Part shown: positions 1-10,630 of the stretch, piece by piece | How the letters are laid out: every line of letters starts with the position of its first letter | Position numbering within the stretch: position 1 is the stretch's first letter | Source of the DNA: Bugula neritina | Lineage: Eukaryota > Bryozoa > Gymnolaemata > Cheilostomatida > Bugulidae | Length of the DNA: 64,000 nt | NCBI GenBank assembly: GCA_964035545.1 | Contig: OZ037768.1 | Coordinates: forward strand, 20,892,700 to 20,956,699 | Reading direction: 5' to 3' | Position numbers and translations under genes: made by a program | Notes under the pieces: generated by a model | Databases searched by the model: none | Told to the model about the DNA's origin: nothing | Seen by the model: only the letters and a program-made list of their open reading frames with translations

Positions 1-212
1 TATTACTAGTAGTAGTAGTACTCCAAGTCTAGTATATTCAATTGTATCACTTGCCGGTTTAGTTTCACATAAATTTACCTAAAGGAACCTTGATTGATAA
101 TCATAATATCAAGACATAATAGAATTCAAACTGTATTGAGTATACCATTAACTATTAACTATTAAAGATTAGATATCCAGGACTGTAAATCACATCACTT
201 GTGTTTGTGCAG

Positions 213-275
213 ATGCTGAATTATGGCAAAGCATCTTTGCAGTTTTCGAGAGACTGTCTATTAAGCTTAGGGTTG
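213..275 (+). CDS. Possible internal exon of the unidentified upstream gene
   Basis: After an acceptor-like TTTGTGCAG ending near 212, the frame beginning GCT GAA TTA TGG reads AELWQSIFAVFERLSIK, with amphipathic, protein-like composition. It stays open well past the likely exon end, but no strong donor is present (candidate AGG|GTTGGA near 275). It could belong to the same gene as the terminal exon at 1665-1765. It may equally be a chance open frame cut by the hAT-like end at 268. Confidence 0.22.
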
Positions 276-689
276 GAGTCAATACTACTAATTATTATTT
301 AAGGCTATATCTGGTACTGTTAGTATTGCTAGTTTCACTATTGATTTTACTCTTACAGTTACTTTTCAATAATTTTAGTATTATGAGTAACTCTTGCTGA
401 ATTAGTTATTCATGGTTTTATTATTATTTTTTTAATTCGCTGTATTTAGTTATAGTTAAAGCCATTCAATATTTCTTATTTTAAGTCTAATATTTATATT
501 TACTCTCAATGTTAATTTTTTACTTACAAACATGGAGTTAAATCTAGTTGTAGTGATGGTCACCCCTCACAGTAATATTAATAAATGTGCCTGAAGTTGC
601 AAATTATAAAATTATAAGACATTGACAAAATAAATAGCCTGCTGGGAAAAACTTGAAAGTGTTTTGATGGGTTTTGCCCCCAACCCTGA
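268..689. mobile_element. Possible second, degraded hAT-like element
   Basis: TAGGGTTGGAGTCAATAC near 268 faces CCCCCAACCCTGA near 678-690, giving a weak inverted repeat of the same AGGGTTGG type as the element at 1021-1532. No convincing target duplication and no internal coding sequence is visible. The assignment rests only on the paired ends. Confidence 0.25.
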
Positions 690-1020
690 ATATCTTGCCA
701 ATAAAAACACAAAACAAAATATTTTCATATTAGTCGCTATCAGTCTTTCCTGTCTAGGCTAAGCTTACAGGTTCATGGGTGAAACTTCCTCAAGTCATAT
801 TTGAAGGATCCTTCACCTGATAGTATCTAGGATTTGCTTATTTAACAATTCATTGTTGGTGCTCAGTGCTTTCAAACAGAGGAAGGGAGTTTTATAGGTC
901 TTGGTTTATACAAAGGTTTATTTTTAGATTTTAAGGCATCATTTAGCCTATGTAGCTTATGCAAGCACTTTTTCTTTTTAAAATCAGGACTACGTGTCTC
1001 AGTTTTATGTGTATATTCAG

Positions 1021-1532
1021 CAGGGTTGGAGTAATTGTAATTTGTAATTGTAATTGGTTGTAATTAATTACATTTTTTTCAAGTAATTGAATGTAATTTG
1101 TAATTGATGTATAAAATGTAATTGTAATTAATTACACTGCTAATGTAATTGAACTTTACAATTCCTTTATAATTACATAACAATTACTTCAAATTTTTAA
1201 ATCTTATAAAATTCATATTTTTTCTGCCTTGCCTACTGTCAAGTAAAAAGTTCAGATTAATTTATTGTCGTATTTAAAGCCCTATTCGTTACTGTTGAGA
1301 ACAAGAAAGGTTTTCCGTTGTCAAAATTGCCCTGTCAGTTGGAACCCAGAAGTCAGATTATATAACTTTTATTTATCTCTTGCGAAAACAAAAGTAATTG
1401 TAATTAATTACATTACCATGTAATTGTAATTAATTACATTTATTTCAGTTGTAATTATAATTGTAATTGACAAAGTCTCATGTAATCGTAATTGTAATTG
1501 ATTACATTCATATGTAATTGACCCCAACCCTG
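1021..1532. mobile_element. Probable non-autonomous hAT-type element
   Basis: The ends are imperfect inverted repeats: CAGGGTTGGAGTAATTG at 1021 and the complement of CAGGGTTGGGGTCAATTAC ending at 1532. The interior is almost entirely degenerate TAATTGTAATTAATTACA-type sequence with no coding capacity. CAGGGTTGG-type termini are typical of hAT elements. The flanks share TATTCAG (1014-1020 and 1536-1542), offset by three bases on the right, so the target duplication is not clean. The element sits in the last intron of the unidentified upstream gene or just beside it. Confidence 0.55.
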
Positions 1533-1664
1533 AATTATTCAGCACATTGTTGCTGCTAGTTTTTATCATGGAAAGTTGATCAGCTCTTTAAAAATATAAC
1601 ATGTTATCAAAGTTGCGGAGTATTGCAATGTTATTATAATTGTTATTATATTCTTGTATCACAG

Positions 1665-1765
1665 AGACGAGTGAACGACTAGATTATTTACCGTATTTGA
1701 CTGATGAACAGCTGCTGTACTTCTGTACTCTTCTCAACTGTGTGACGGACTCTGCCATGTTGTAA
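1665..1765 (+). CDS. Terminal exon of an unidentified gene
   Basis: A pyrimidine-poor but usable acceptor (TTGTATCACAG) ends at 1664. It is followed by a 33-residue open frame that includes TSERLDYLPYLTDEQLLYF and ends CVTDSAML before TAA at 1763-1765. Codon use and the leucine/acidic pattern look like an alpha-helical C-terminus of a real protein, not random AT-rich sequence. I do not recognise the family. Only about 257 bp separate this stop from the CSNK1G start codon, a tail-to-head arrangement. Earlier exons should lie left of the window or within 1-1660 (candidate at 213-275). Confidence 0.5.
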
Positions 1766-2022
1766 CTACTGCTACTACCACTTCTGCCTGCCTTCTTGAA
1801 GTCAGGTAACACACAGGTTCTAGTTGTTTACTTTCTCTCTTGTTTATCTATTGACACCTTTTCACTGATGGGATCATTGGTAACGCTCAGTCATGGTTAT
1901 TTCAGGTTGATGGCTAAACTTGAAGCACCTTACAAGACGTAACCGAGTCTTGTTGCAGCTAATACTTTATATCACTGGCTTGCAGTGTCCTTAACTGTTA
2001 GACGTGATCAATTAAACAAACC

Positions 2023-5000
2023 ATGACTACTAGGAGCGGTGGCGCTGCCTCTTCCACCAGTGGAGGCAGCGTACTTATGGTTGGCCCTAACTTTAGAGTG
2101 GGCAAGAAGATAGGCTGTGGTAACTTCGGAGAGCTACGACTGGGTGTGTTTAACTCAACCGTATTTATATACACATTGTAATTATAGGCTTTTTATTGAA
2201 TCTTCTATAACTTACATATGCTTATCGTGTTTGGTAGAGTGTGCGAGCATTTGAATTACTTTGAAATTTAAACAGTTTGCTTTATCTAGCCTTTTAAATG
2301 ATACCACTAACTAGTTGCAGCCCTAAAGTCTTATTAGTAAATTTATACTTGAGTTGTGAATGAAGGTGGTTTGTGTTATTCTCATTAACTTTCTATACAA
2401 ATAATGACTTTTGTCTTTCTAACAACAGCTTTCTTAACAATTCAACAATAACTACATATGATGGTATAACTCTGGAGAATACATTGATAATTAATTGCCT
2501 GCTTGCATTGCTCAGGGCCCAGAGTGATCATATCTACTCTGTACTGGGTAGATAGCTACTCACACATCACTGGCCTGAGTACTAGTTACTCCCTACTCTT
2601 CACTAGTTACTAACTACTAGTTACCAACTGCTAGTTTCTACTTCTTAACTAATAGGTGCTGACTGCTAGTTACTACCACTTGTATGCTATTACTGAGTAA
2701 AACGTGCTATCACCACCACCACTACTACTACTACTACTGCTACTACTACTACTAGCTACTACTACTAGCTACTACTGCTACTATTACTACTACTACTAAT
2801 ACTACTACTACTATACTACTACTACTACTGCTACTGCTACTGCTACTGCTACTGCTACTACTTCTACTGTTACTACTGTTTCTGTTACTACTGCTGTGAT
2901 ATCTCTACTACTTGAGTATTATACTGCGAGGAAATGCTACTGACTAGATACTGCTGTATATAGCAAAATCTCAGTCTATTCACTTTGATTCTACTGTGAT
3001 TCAAGGCCTGTACATTTATTCCAATGAACTGCAAATAGCCTCCAGTTAGCCATTGATTATCAGTGCTATAACTGTTATTTTCTTTCATCTCCACCATGTA
3101 ACACTAGCTTACTCTGTTTCAGGCAAGAACCTCTACAATAATGAGCATGTCGCCATCAAACTGGTATGTCTAGTTTTTATTACAACACCTAGCATTATGT
3201 AACAGAGTATACATTGCACACTCTGCATGGGTTGACTCTCTGCAGGGGTTGCTGGATCCGCTCCCTCCAAACATTAATATAAAATCTCGAGGGTCAAAAT
3301 AGTAGGAGGTTTTAGTCACTGCAGCACCAATGATATCTGTAGACTTAGTTTTTTTAGCCTTCTAGATTTAGTATGTTTAGGGACATTGAAATTGAGAGGA
3401 AGAAATGTAGAGAAATGTTGTGCCTCTTATCTGTTTGGATTAAATATTCTAGAAGATATTAGATAACTTTATTAGGAAAGGCACCTATACAAGAGTGCTT
3501 GAGTAGACACTCGCACAGACTAGCTATATTCATACCACACTGCATATCAGATTTTCTTTTTTCTCAGTTGAGCTTTTGGAGTTCAGTGTCTTTTGCAGTT
3601 TGATTAGCAATGGTATTGCATAGGCACACCTGCTCATTGTGAATAATTGCTTTAATAGCCTGCAATATCAAGATATTCAAACTGGCTGTATTTTATTGCC
3701 TTATCTTTCTTAATATTATTATACTGATAAATTCTTTGATTAAATGAACTAGCAGCAGTAATTGTTAGTAGGTAGCAGGTATGTAGCAGGAATTTAGTAG
3801 GTATATAGTAGGAAGTATATAGTAGGTAGTATATAGCAGGTAGTAGGTAACAGTATCTAGTAGGTATATAGTAGGAAGTTTTGTACAGGTAAAGTTGGCA
3901 AATGACCTTGACCCGATAGAAATTCCTAACACAATATTATCTTCTGCTTTTTATTTTTATTGAAAGTTTTTTTATCCTGGACTATTATTTGATGGTGCAA
4001 CTCAGTTATGAGGCTTCTGGTTGCCTAGCAACCTCTGTACCACTCAGTTGTCACCTGTCGTCCCTGTGTCCCAGCATACTCTACTTTCTCTACTATATTA
4101 GCTATTGTTGGGGGTCACTTGTTTTATAAACACGTCTCTCAGGCTATTTAAATATCAAACAACGCTTGACTTTTAAATATATTGTTATGATGTGTTGAAT
4201 AGTGTTGACCTCTACTAGTGTATTCTGTCTTATTTGTAGGAGTCAATGAAGTCTAGAGCCCCTCAGCTTCATCTGGAGTATAGATTTTACAGACAGCTGG
4301 GCAACCATGGTTAGTAGAGCTCTGTGAGGTGTGCAAGAGAATGGGGCTGTGTTTCAGGAAATTTTTTCCCCCCAACACTTACTTTTGGATAGCTGAATGC
4401 ATTTATTTGTGTTCTAAAAATTGTTGGATTTATTTTTTTTTTATAAAAGTTTCGTTTAAATAAGGTAGTTTTCCTTCAACTTTTTTCTGCTATTGTCAAA
4501 GTCGGATTGCTGATGCTTGAACCTCAATGCACCCTGCAAGTCAGTCAGTAGATGAATACGAAACTGCTAAGTAAAGTTTATATAACGTAGGAGTAGATAG
4601 CAGCAGTTCATTGAAATAAGTATTGATTGATACAATGTTGGAGCCGATTGTATAATAGTTTATATATTAATATACACACACCAAGTAATTATGGTGAGAG
4701 TATACAAGATAACCTTTCTCACTACCCAACTTCTGCACAAAGCCTCTTTGTGGTTCATCTAACACCTTCCTGCGTGTACAAGATTCAGTAGTTGTGGTAC
4801 TGGAAGTAGTGAGGAAATGGCCTATAAAACAGTGTTTGCTGGGCTTCAGGGTGATTATTATTGACCTAGACTGGGATCCTAGAGTAAGCCTTGTTAAGCT
4901 GATGTGCCGTTACTCTGCCATATTTTTCTGTGACTGCAAGGCTATTGAATAATTGGCTGGAAATTAGCTTCTGCTGGTCAAGTTGTTGTGATTAAAGAGT

Positions 5001-7767
5001 TGGAGTATAACAGGCTGTATAACTGGCTGTATATCTGTGCAGCTTGTTATAGAGCTAGGGCCAGGGCTATGTGCTTTAACTTGTATTTATAGTTTTCTCA
5101 ATAAAATTGTTTTATTAGCAGCTCTGAGTTGGTGGTGACTGAGTTTGGAGATGCTGTTTAATTTGGAACCCTAAACTTGAGAACCCAAACTACTGCACTC
5201 AGTCACCCCCCCCCCCCCCCACTCAGTGCTGCTTATAGAACAGTTCTAAGTCGGCGTAAACTCTCATACCAAACCAATAGATGTAATTCTAGTGCAAGAT
5301 ATAAAGTAGCTGTGGTACTTGAGAGGTCAGCTAGAGGGAGGGGGGGGGGTTTATACTCCCTCTAAGTGAATGGTCACTTTATCCTCTAATATGTCTAGTA
5401 TACCAGTAAACCTGCACCTTGCCCTGCAGTTCAATACACTCGTATCTCGTGCTATCTAAGTTCGTGTGCTGGAATATTACAATTTAATTAAAATCAATAA
5501 TTATGAATTAACGCCTATTTAATTCTCATAACTCATGTTGAGCTACATCACTGCTTGCCCTTAATGTCTAACATTACTAAGTAGCTGTTAGTGTGACAGC
5601 AATGCTAGCTTTTACCTGCTGTCTGTGTGTATCATCATTTTCATCTTGGGATGCTGTAGCATGATTTGCAATATAACTCAGAATAGTAAAGGCATTGCAT
5701 TGTCAGCGTGTACATAGCCAATAAAGAGTGTTGTTGAACAGTGGAGGCAATTCCCAATTAGAGAAGCTAAAGCTGTGGGCATAGAACTTGGAAATAGTTA
5801 TTAGTTATGTAGCATGTGATTGTATAAAACTTAATCCGTCATACATCACCAATTATACATCTCACCCTGTATATACCACCTTATCCTATATATATCACCT
5901 TATTCTATGTATCACCTTATTTTATGTATCACTCTCTCATTTGTGCTTTAGATGGTGTGCCACAGGTGTTTTACTTTGGCCCGTGTGGTAAGTACAATGC
6001 ACTTGTCCTTGAACTTCTGGGCCCGAGTCTAGAGGATCTATTTGACCTCTGTGAACGGAAGTTCTCGTTGAAGACTGTCCTCATGGTGGCCATTCAGCTG
6101 GTGAGTAGAAATTATATCTGATGATCATATTAACTGGAATTGGGTCATTTTACTTTATTTAGTGCACATCAGTAAATTCGGACCAACAATTAAAGTTTGC
6201 TCAATATTCTTAAAAATGTACTATATGCGGTAATCTTATGTCCTAATTCTAACTATTCATAGCAATAAAAAAGCTGGGAGGAGTTTCTGCAACAATGAAG
6301 GGCAACTAACGTCATTGTTATATTAGTTCAGATGGATTTTTCTGTATATCCAAATTTACTAAAAATTTAGGAAATAACATAATAAAAGATTAAGCAGAAT
6401 TAGCAAGAACCTTGATTATTTGGTTGTATTTGTTGATATTTTATTAGTTTAGAGCAAAAACCCATAGGTATTAGCAGCTAAATTGGGAAAAATGGTTAAA
6501 GACTAGAAATATCGAGTGTGTACTAATTTAAGTAAAATGACCCAATTTTTTACTGCTCAACAAAATTTTTAGTCACAGTTAATGCCCATTATAGCCTGTT
6601 GAGCACTTGTATCATCAGTACATTTCTTATGAATGTTGAATGTTTTCTACTGTCTAGTGTGGTTGTAGCTTGACAGAATGGATTACGTGCACACAAAGCA
6701 TCTCATCTACAGAGATGTTAAGCCTGAGAACTTCCTAATTGGTAGAAACTCTACGAGACGAAGTCACATAGTACATATAATTGATTTTGGACTAGCTAAA
6801 GAATATATAGATCCTGATTCTAAAAAACATATACCTTATAAAGAGCACAAAAGTCTAACTGGTACAGCCCGTTACATGAGTATAAATACACATCTTGGCA
6901 AAGGTACGTTGAATCAGTTGGATCAAGTAAGAATGAAAATCATGTGTTACTTTTGGTCTACTGGTAATAAAAATTGTCTGTCAGGGAAAGACAATTCTAA
7001 ATAATCTGATCCTCTCAATCCTGAAATATAGAAAAAAAATGGTGACATCAGCTTAGTTTTAATTACTCTGTATTTATCCTCACTCCACTCATTTTGCAGT
7101 AATGATGGTTCCACCCATTTGGTACACAAATCCAGAACTGCAGGTTTTTTGTTAATTTCAAGAAATTATTTGAACCAATTGACGATGGATATATACTAGC
7201 ATAAGTTTGGGCCGAGCAGTTTAAGAAAATAAAAATAGCTATTGCTTTGTTGTAGTATCATGTACTGTTTTAATTTTTAGAGGACTTCAAAATGTTTAAT
7301 AATAGTGAGCTAGAATCTAATGTGATAACAAAATTAAATATATATTAGTAATTTAGTTTCACTTCTATTGTCAAAATGGTTATATTTTCTGCCAATTCAT
7401 TTACAGAGATAATGATTAGCATTTAGTACAGTATTTTTATCCAATATACTAATTATTTGTATATATAGAAAAAAAAATTCTTCATTTAGTAGATATAATC
7501 ATACAACCTCTTAAGTACTCTGTGTGTTGTTTAGTAGCACCTGCAGAGAGTCTTTACACGTTGTTATATTACAGAGCAGAGTAGGAGAGACGACTTAGAA
7601 GCCTTAGGTCACATGTTCATGTATTTCCTGCGGGGGAGTCTCCCTTGGCAAGGACTTAAGGCCGACACTCTCAAGGAGAGATATCAGAAGATTGGTGACA
7701 CAAAGAGGGCAACTCCAGTGGAAGTGCTCTGTGAAAACTTTCCCGGTATGACTACAGCAACTACTAG

Positions 7768-7800
<33 letters not shown>

Positions 7801-9780
7801 GTTACTACCGCTACTACTGCTACTACTAATACTACTAGCTACAGCTACACTACCACTGGCTGAACTTTATATTTATTATATTTATATTTGCCTGTTTTCT
7901 GCCAGTTCTGTGACTTTGGGAAATTTTAATTATATTTTGTTGATGCTTCAAAATGATAGCTATTGAGACTATTTTTCATTTCCACTCTGAAACAGTTCAT
8001 GTTTGTGTTTGTAGAGGAATTCAGCACTTATCTACGTTATGTCCGGCGGTTGGACTTTTTCGAAACTCCTGATTATTCATACCTCAAAAAAATATTCCTG
8101 GGCTTAATGGAGAAGAATGGGATGGACTGCGATTGGCATTTCGACTGGACAGACAGACAAGTCAGTGAAATCCTATTTGTAAATAGTAGAGTGCTAGAGT
8201 GACTGTTGTACATTATTTTATGAGTTACTCTATTTTAGCGTTAGTTGGTGAGACTTCTCAGCTTTGTACAACTTCAACACTGTCTCAGTGAGACAGTATC
8301 AAAGTAAATCATTTTGACCTTGTAAACTGACATTGCCCACTAATGCGTATCCGTTTAGCACCTGTTATGTGAATGTGTTAGTTGTATGCCCAACTGTCAC
8401 CTGCTGTGTTGAGATTTTATTACTTTTTTTCAATTCAGAAAAGCTCCAGTTTCCATAGGCAATAGTCTACTAGCCAAGTGTCACGTGTATGTCAGTGTAT
8501 ACTGTATATCATTTTGATGCTGCTGTGCGTGTTTGATGGGTGCAGTCTGAGTTTTGATGTTTTATAGTCACAGCCAGCTACTACTGCGGACTCGTCTTCA
8601 TCTCACACAGCACGCAACCCAGGTAGACAGAGACACCTCGCTGGACCACCTGCAGTGGTGAGTACTACTACTACTACTGCTACTGCTACTGCTGCTACTA
8701 CTACTACTACTGCTACTACTACTACTAGTACTACCACTACTACTACTACTGCTGCTACTACTACTAGCTACTACTACTACTGCTACTACTACTACTGCTA
8801 CTACTACCACTACTACCACTACTAGTGCTACTACTACTAGTACTACTACTACTACTACTACTACTGCTACTACTAGTACTACTACTACTGCTACTACTAC
8901 TACTCTTACTGATACCACTAGTACTACTACTACTGCTACTACTACTACTCTTACTGCTACTACTAGTACTACTACTACTAGCTACTACTACTACTGCTAC
9001 TACTACTACTGCTACTGCTACTACTCTTACTGCTACTACTAGTACTACTACTACTGCTACTACTACTACTCTTACTGCTACCACTAGTACTACTGCTACT
9101 GCTACTACTACTACTCTTACTGCTACTACTAGTACTACTACTACTACTACTACTACTGCTACTACTACTACTGCTACTACTACCACTGTTAATATTATCA
9201 AATTTTGTTGCCAAGTATTTGTGTTACTATGCTGAAGCCCATCAAAACTCCTTTCTTAGAGCAGTGGTAGTGTCTGCCTTGTGCCAACTAATTGTACACT
9301 CGAATATTTAGGGTGTGCATGGCTAGATCACAGCTGCAGTGAGCAGGTTTATATGTTCGTAAAGAGACAATTCTTTTATTACTTATTTCCTTCTTTCATA
9401 GAACTCAAGTGGGGCCATCAATGGGTTGACTGAAGATAGCAAAATTCAAGAGTCCAGCAAACCGGCTCTTCGACCAAATGCTGATGAGGAAGGAGATGGG
9501 TAAGTCATTCCGGAAATTGCTGTTTGGGGGAAATGACCACCTTATATGTAATGCAAATGTTCACTACTCTATATTGTTGAAATATTTCTCAAATTTGTTA
9601 TAGCAGAATTGCTTTGGAGTTAATTGTTAAAATTAGTGATATGTTTATTTAAAAAGTATAAGAATATCACATTACCGTTTTAGATGCTGTACATGCTTTG
9701 GTGGTGCGAAGAAGAAAAAGCCACCGAAAAACAAATCTAGCAACAACCGCGCTTCACAGTCAGAGGAGAGAAAGAAATGA
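2023..9780 (+). CDS. CSNK1G: Casein kinase 1 gamma (10 coding exons, 405 aa)
   Basis: This is a membrane-anchored Ser/Thr kinase of the CK1 gamma class, known for phosphorylating LRP5/6 in Wnt signalling. Exons: 2023-2143, 3123-3163, 4240-4309, 5952-6100, 6669-6903, 7575-7745, 8015-8160, 8568-8657, 9402-9499, 9684-9780. All joins are GT/AG and phase-consistent. The glycine loop begins [16 protein letters not shown]; the ATP lysine is about K53 (VAIKL). Catalytic YRDVKPENF has D143, and the magnesium motif is D166-F167-G168. The CK1 substrate-site region reads [19 protein letters not shown]. The family-specific segment [19 protein letters not shown] is intact. The C-terminus is [12 protein letters not shown], matching the palmitoylated Cys/polybasic tail that anchors CK1 gamma to the plasma membrane. 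The total is close to the 415-422 aa of human paralogues. Introns 1, 6 and 8 carry (TAC)n arrays. Vertebrate CK1 gamma has DFA where this protein has DFG. Confidence 0.97.
2711..2897. repeat. (TAC)n-rich microsatellite in CSNK1G intron 1
   Basis: Imperfect TAC/TGC triplets fill this stretch of intron 1. They follow a looser CTAGTTACTA-type repeat at 2570-2700. On the sense strand the motif reads TAC/CTA. Confidence 0.9.
3750..3892. repeat. Degenerate AGTAGGTAT tandem repeat in CSNK1G intron 2
   Basis: Short units such as TATAGTAGGTAG and GTAGCAGG recur about ten times with substitutions and small indels. No coding potential is seen. Confidence 0.75.
5105..5246. mobile_element. Fold-back element, family 2, copy A
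   Basis: The left arm ATTAGCAGCTCTGAGTTGG (5113-5132) is complementary to a right arm ending CTCAGTGCTGCTTATAGAAC near 5240. The inner segments GGTGACTGAG and CTCAGTCACC also pair. A C15 run (5206-5220) interrupts the right arm. Sequence and layout match, in opposite orientation, the shorter hairpin at 21815-21894. The copy lies in CSNK1G intron 3. Confidence 0.55.
7755..7850. repeat. (TAC)n microsatellite in CSNK1G intron 6
   Basis: A TAC triplet run of about 95 bp begins just after the exon 6 donor at 7746. The sense strand reads TAC/CTA. Confidence 0.9.
8662..9188. repeat. Long (TAC)n array in CSNK1G intron 8
   Basis: About 520 bp of TAC triplets with interspersed TGC, CTC and TAG triplets start immediately after the exon 8 donor at 8658. 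The recurring block TACTCTTACTGCTACTACTAG shows higher-order duplication. The long Ser-, Val- or Leu-rich open frames here are repeat artefacts. Confidence 0.93.
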
Positions 9781-10630
9781 TACAGGCAGTCTGGTCGTGG
9801 CGAAGGAGCACAAGCAGGCAAGGACGCAGTTCTACTACGCTCATTGGACAGTAATATCCACCAATCAAAACCAACTACAGCTGTCGTTAATGAGTCATCT
9901 AATAAAACTGAACAGACGGTTGACGATGGGAAACAGAAAGACCATAAGAAAACCTCTGTTAGATACAAAAGATATCGAGATGAAAGTTAGAACAGTTTTC
10001 TTTCAGTCAAAAGAGAAGATAAATCTAGTCCAGTGCCTTCTGCTGCTTCTTTACTAGAGTTCACACTCTAACGCTACGATCAGACACACCCTGCATTTCA
10101 TTTTACATTTACAGTATACGCTATATCACAGTTCTAGCTTCACTTGGGAGTTGTATACTTCTCCAGCTCGCTGGAAAAGGTGGACAACACCTAAACGACT
10201 TATTTTTGAAAGTACTTAAACAATTCAGAAACAATGTTTAAGCAGATTTTTTCATGCAATATTGCCACTGCATGGTTATTCGTGTAATATGTGCATATAT
10301 TGCTATATATTTTATGGATAGCTCGCATTCCAACTTAGAAATATTGGGAGTACGTTATGACCTTCTATATCAATAATTCAATATTTAATTTCAGTTACTT
10401 TCAAGACTTATGTTGTAAAACATTGATTGTAATATTATATGACACTTTCATATCAAAATTAGGTTTTATTAAAAAAGATAATGAAGAGACAGTATTATAA
10501 TAAAGTATAAAACTTGTGATGCCATATAAAACATTTTCATTGTACAATATTGATAAAATGAATTCGAGTGTAAGCATTACCACGTAATAAAATTTCAATG
10601 TTAATTGCTTGATGTCTATGGAATACAGAA
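9781..10630. other. Convergent 3' region between CSNK1G and PCLAF
   Basis: This stretch holds the 3' UTRs of CSNK1G (+) and PCLAF (-). A + strand AATAAA lies at 10499-10504. A - strand AATAAA lies at 10470-10465, so the two transcripts would overlap if both signals are used. No separate gene is visible; the open frame at 9698-10057 is a shifted-frame shadow of CSNK1G exon 10 plus UTR. Confidence 0.5.

Noticed and set aside
8598-9235. Long Ser-, Val-, Leu- and Thr-rich open frames on both strands
   Set aside because: They are translations of the (TAC)n array in CSNK1G intron 8; triplet repeats stay open in several frames.
9698-10057. 119-aa basic frame overlapping the end of CSNK1G
   Set aside because: It is a shifted frame of CSNK1G exon 10; the real frame gives the Cys/poly-Lys tail and stops at 9780.
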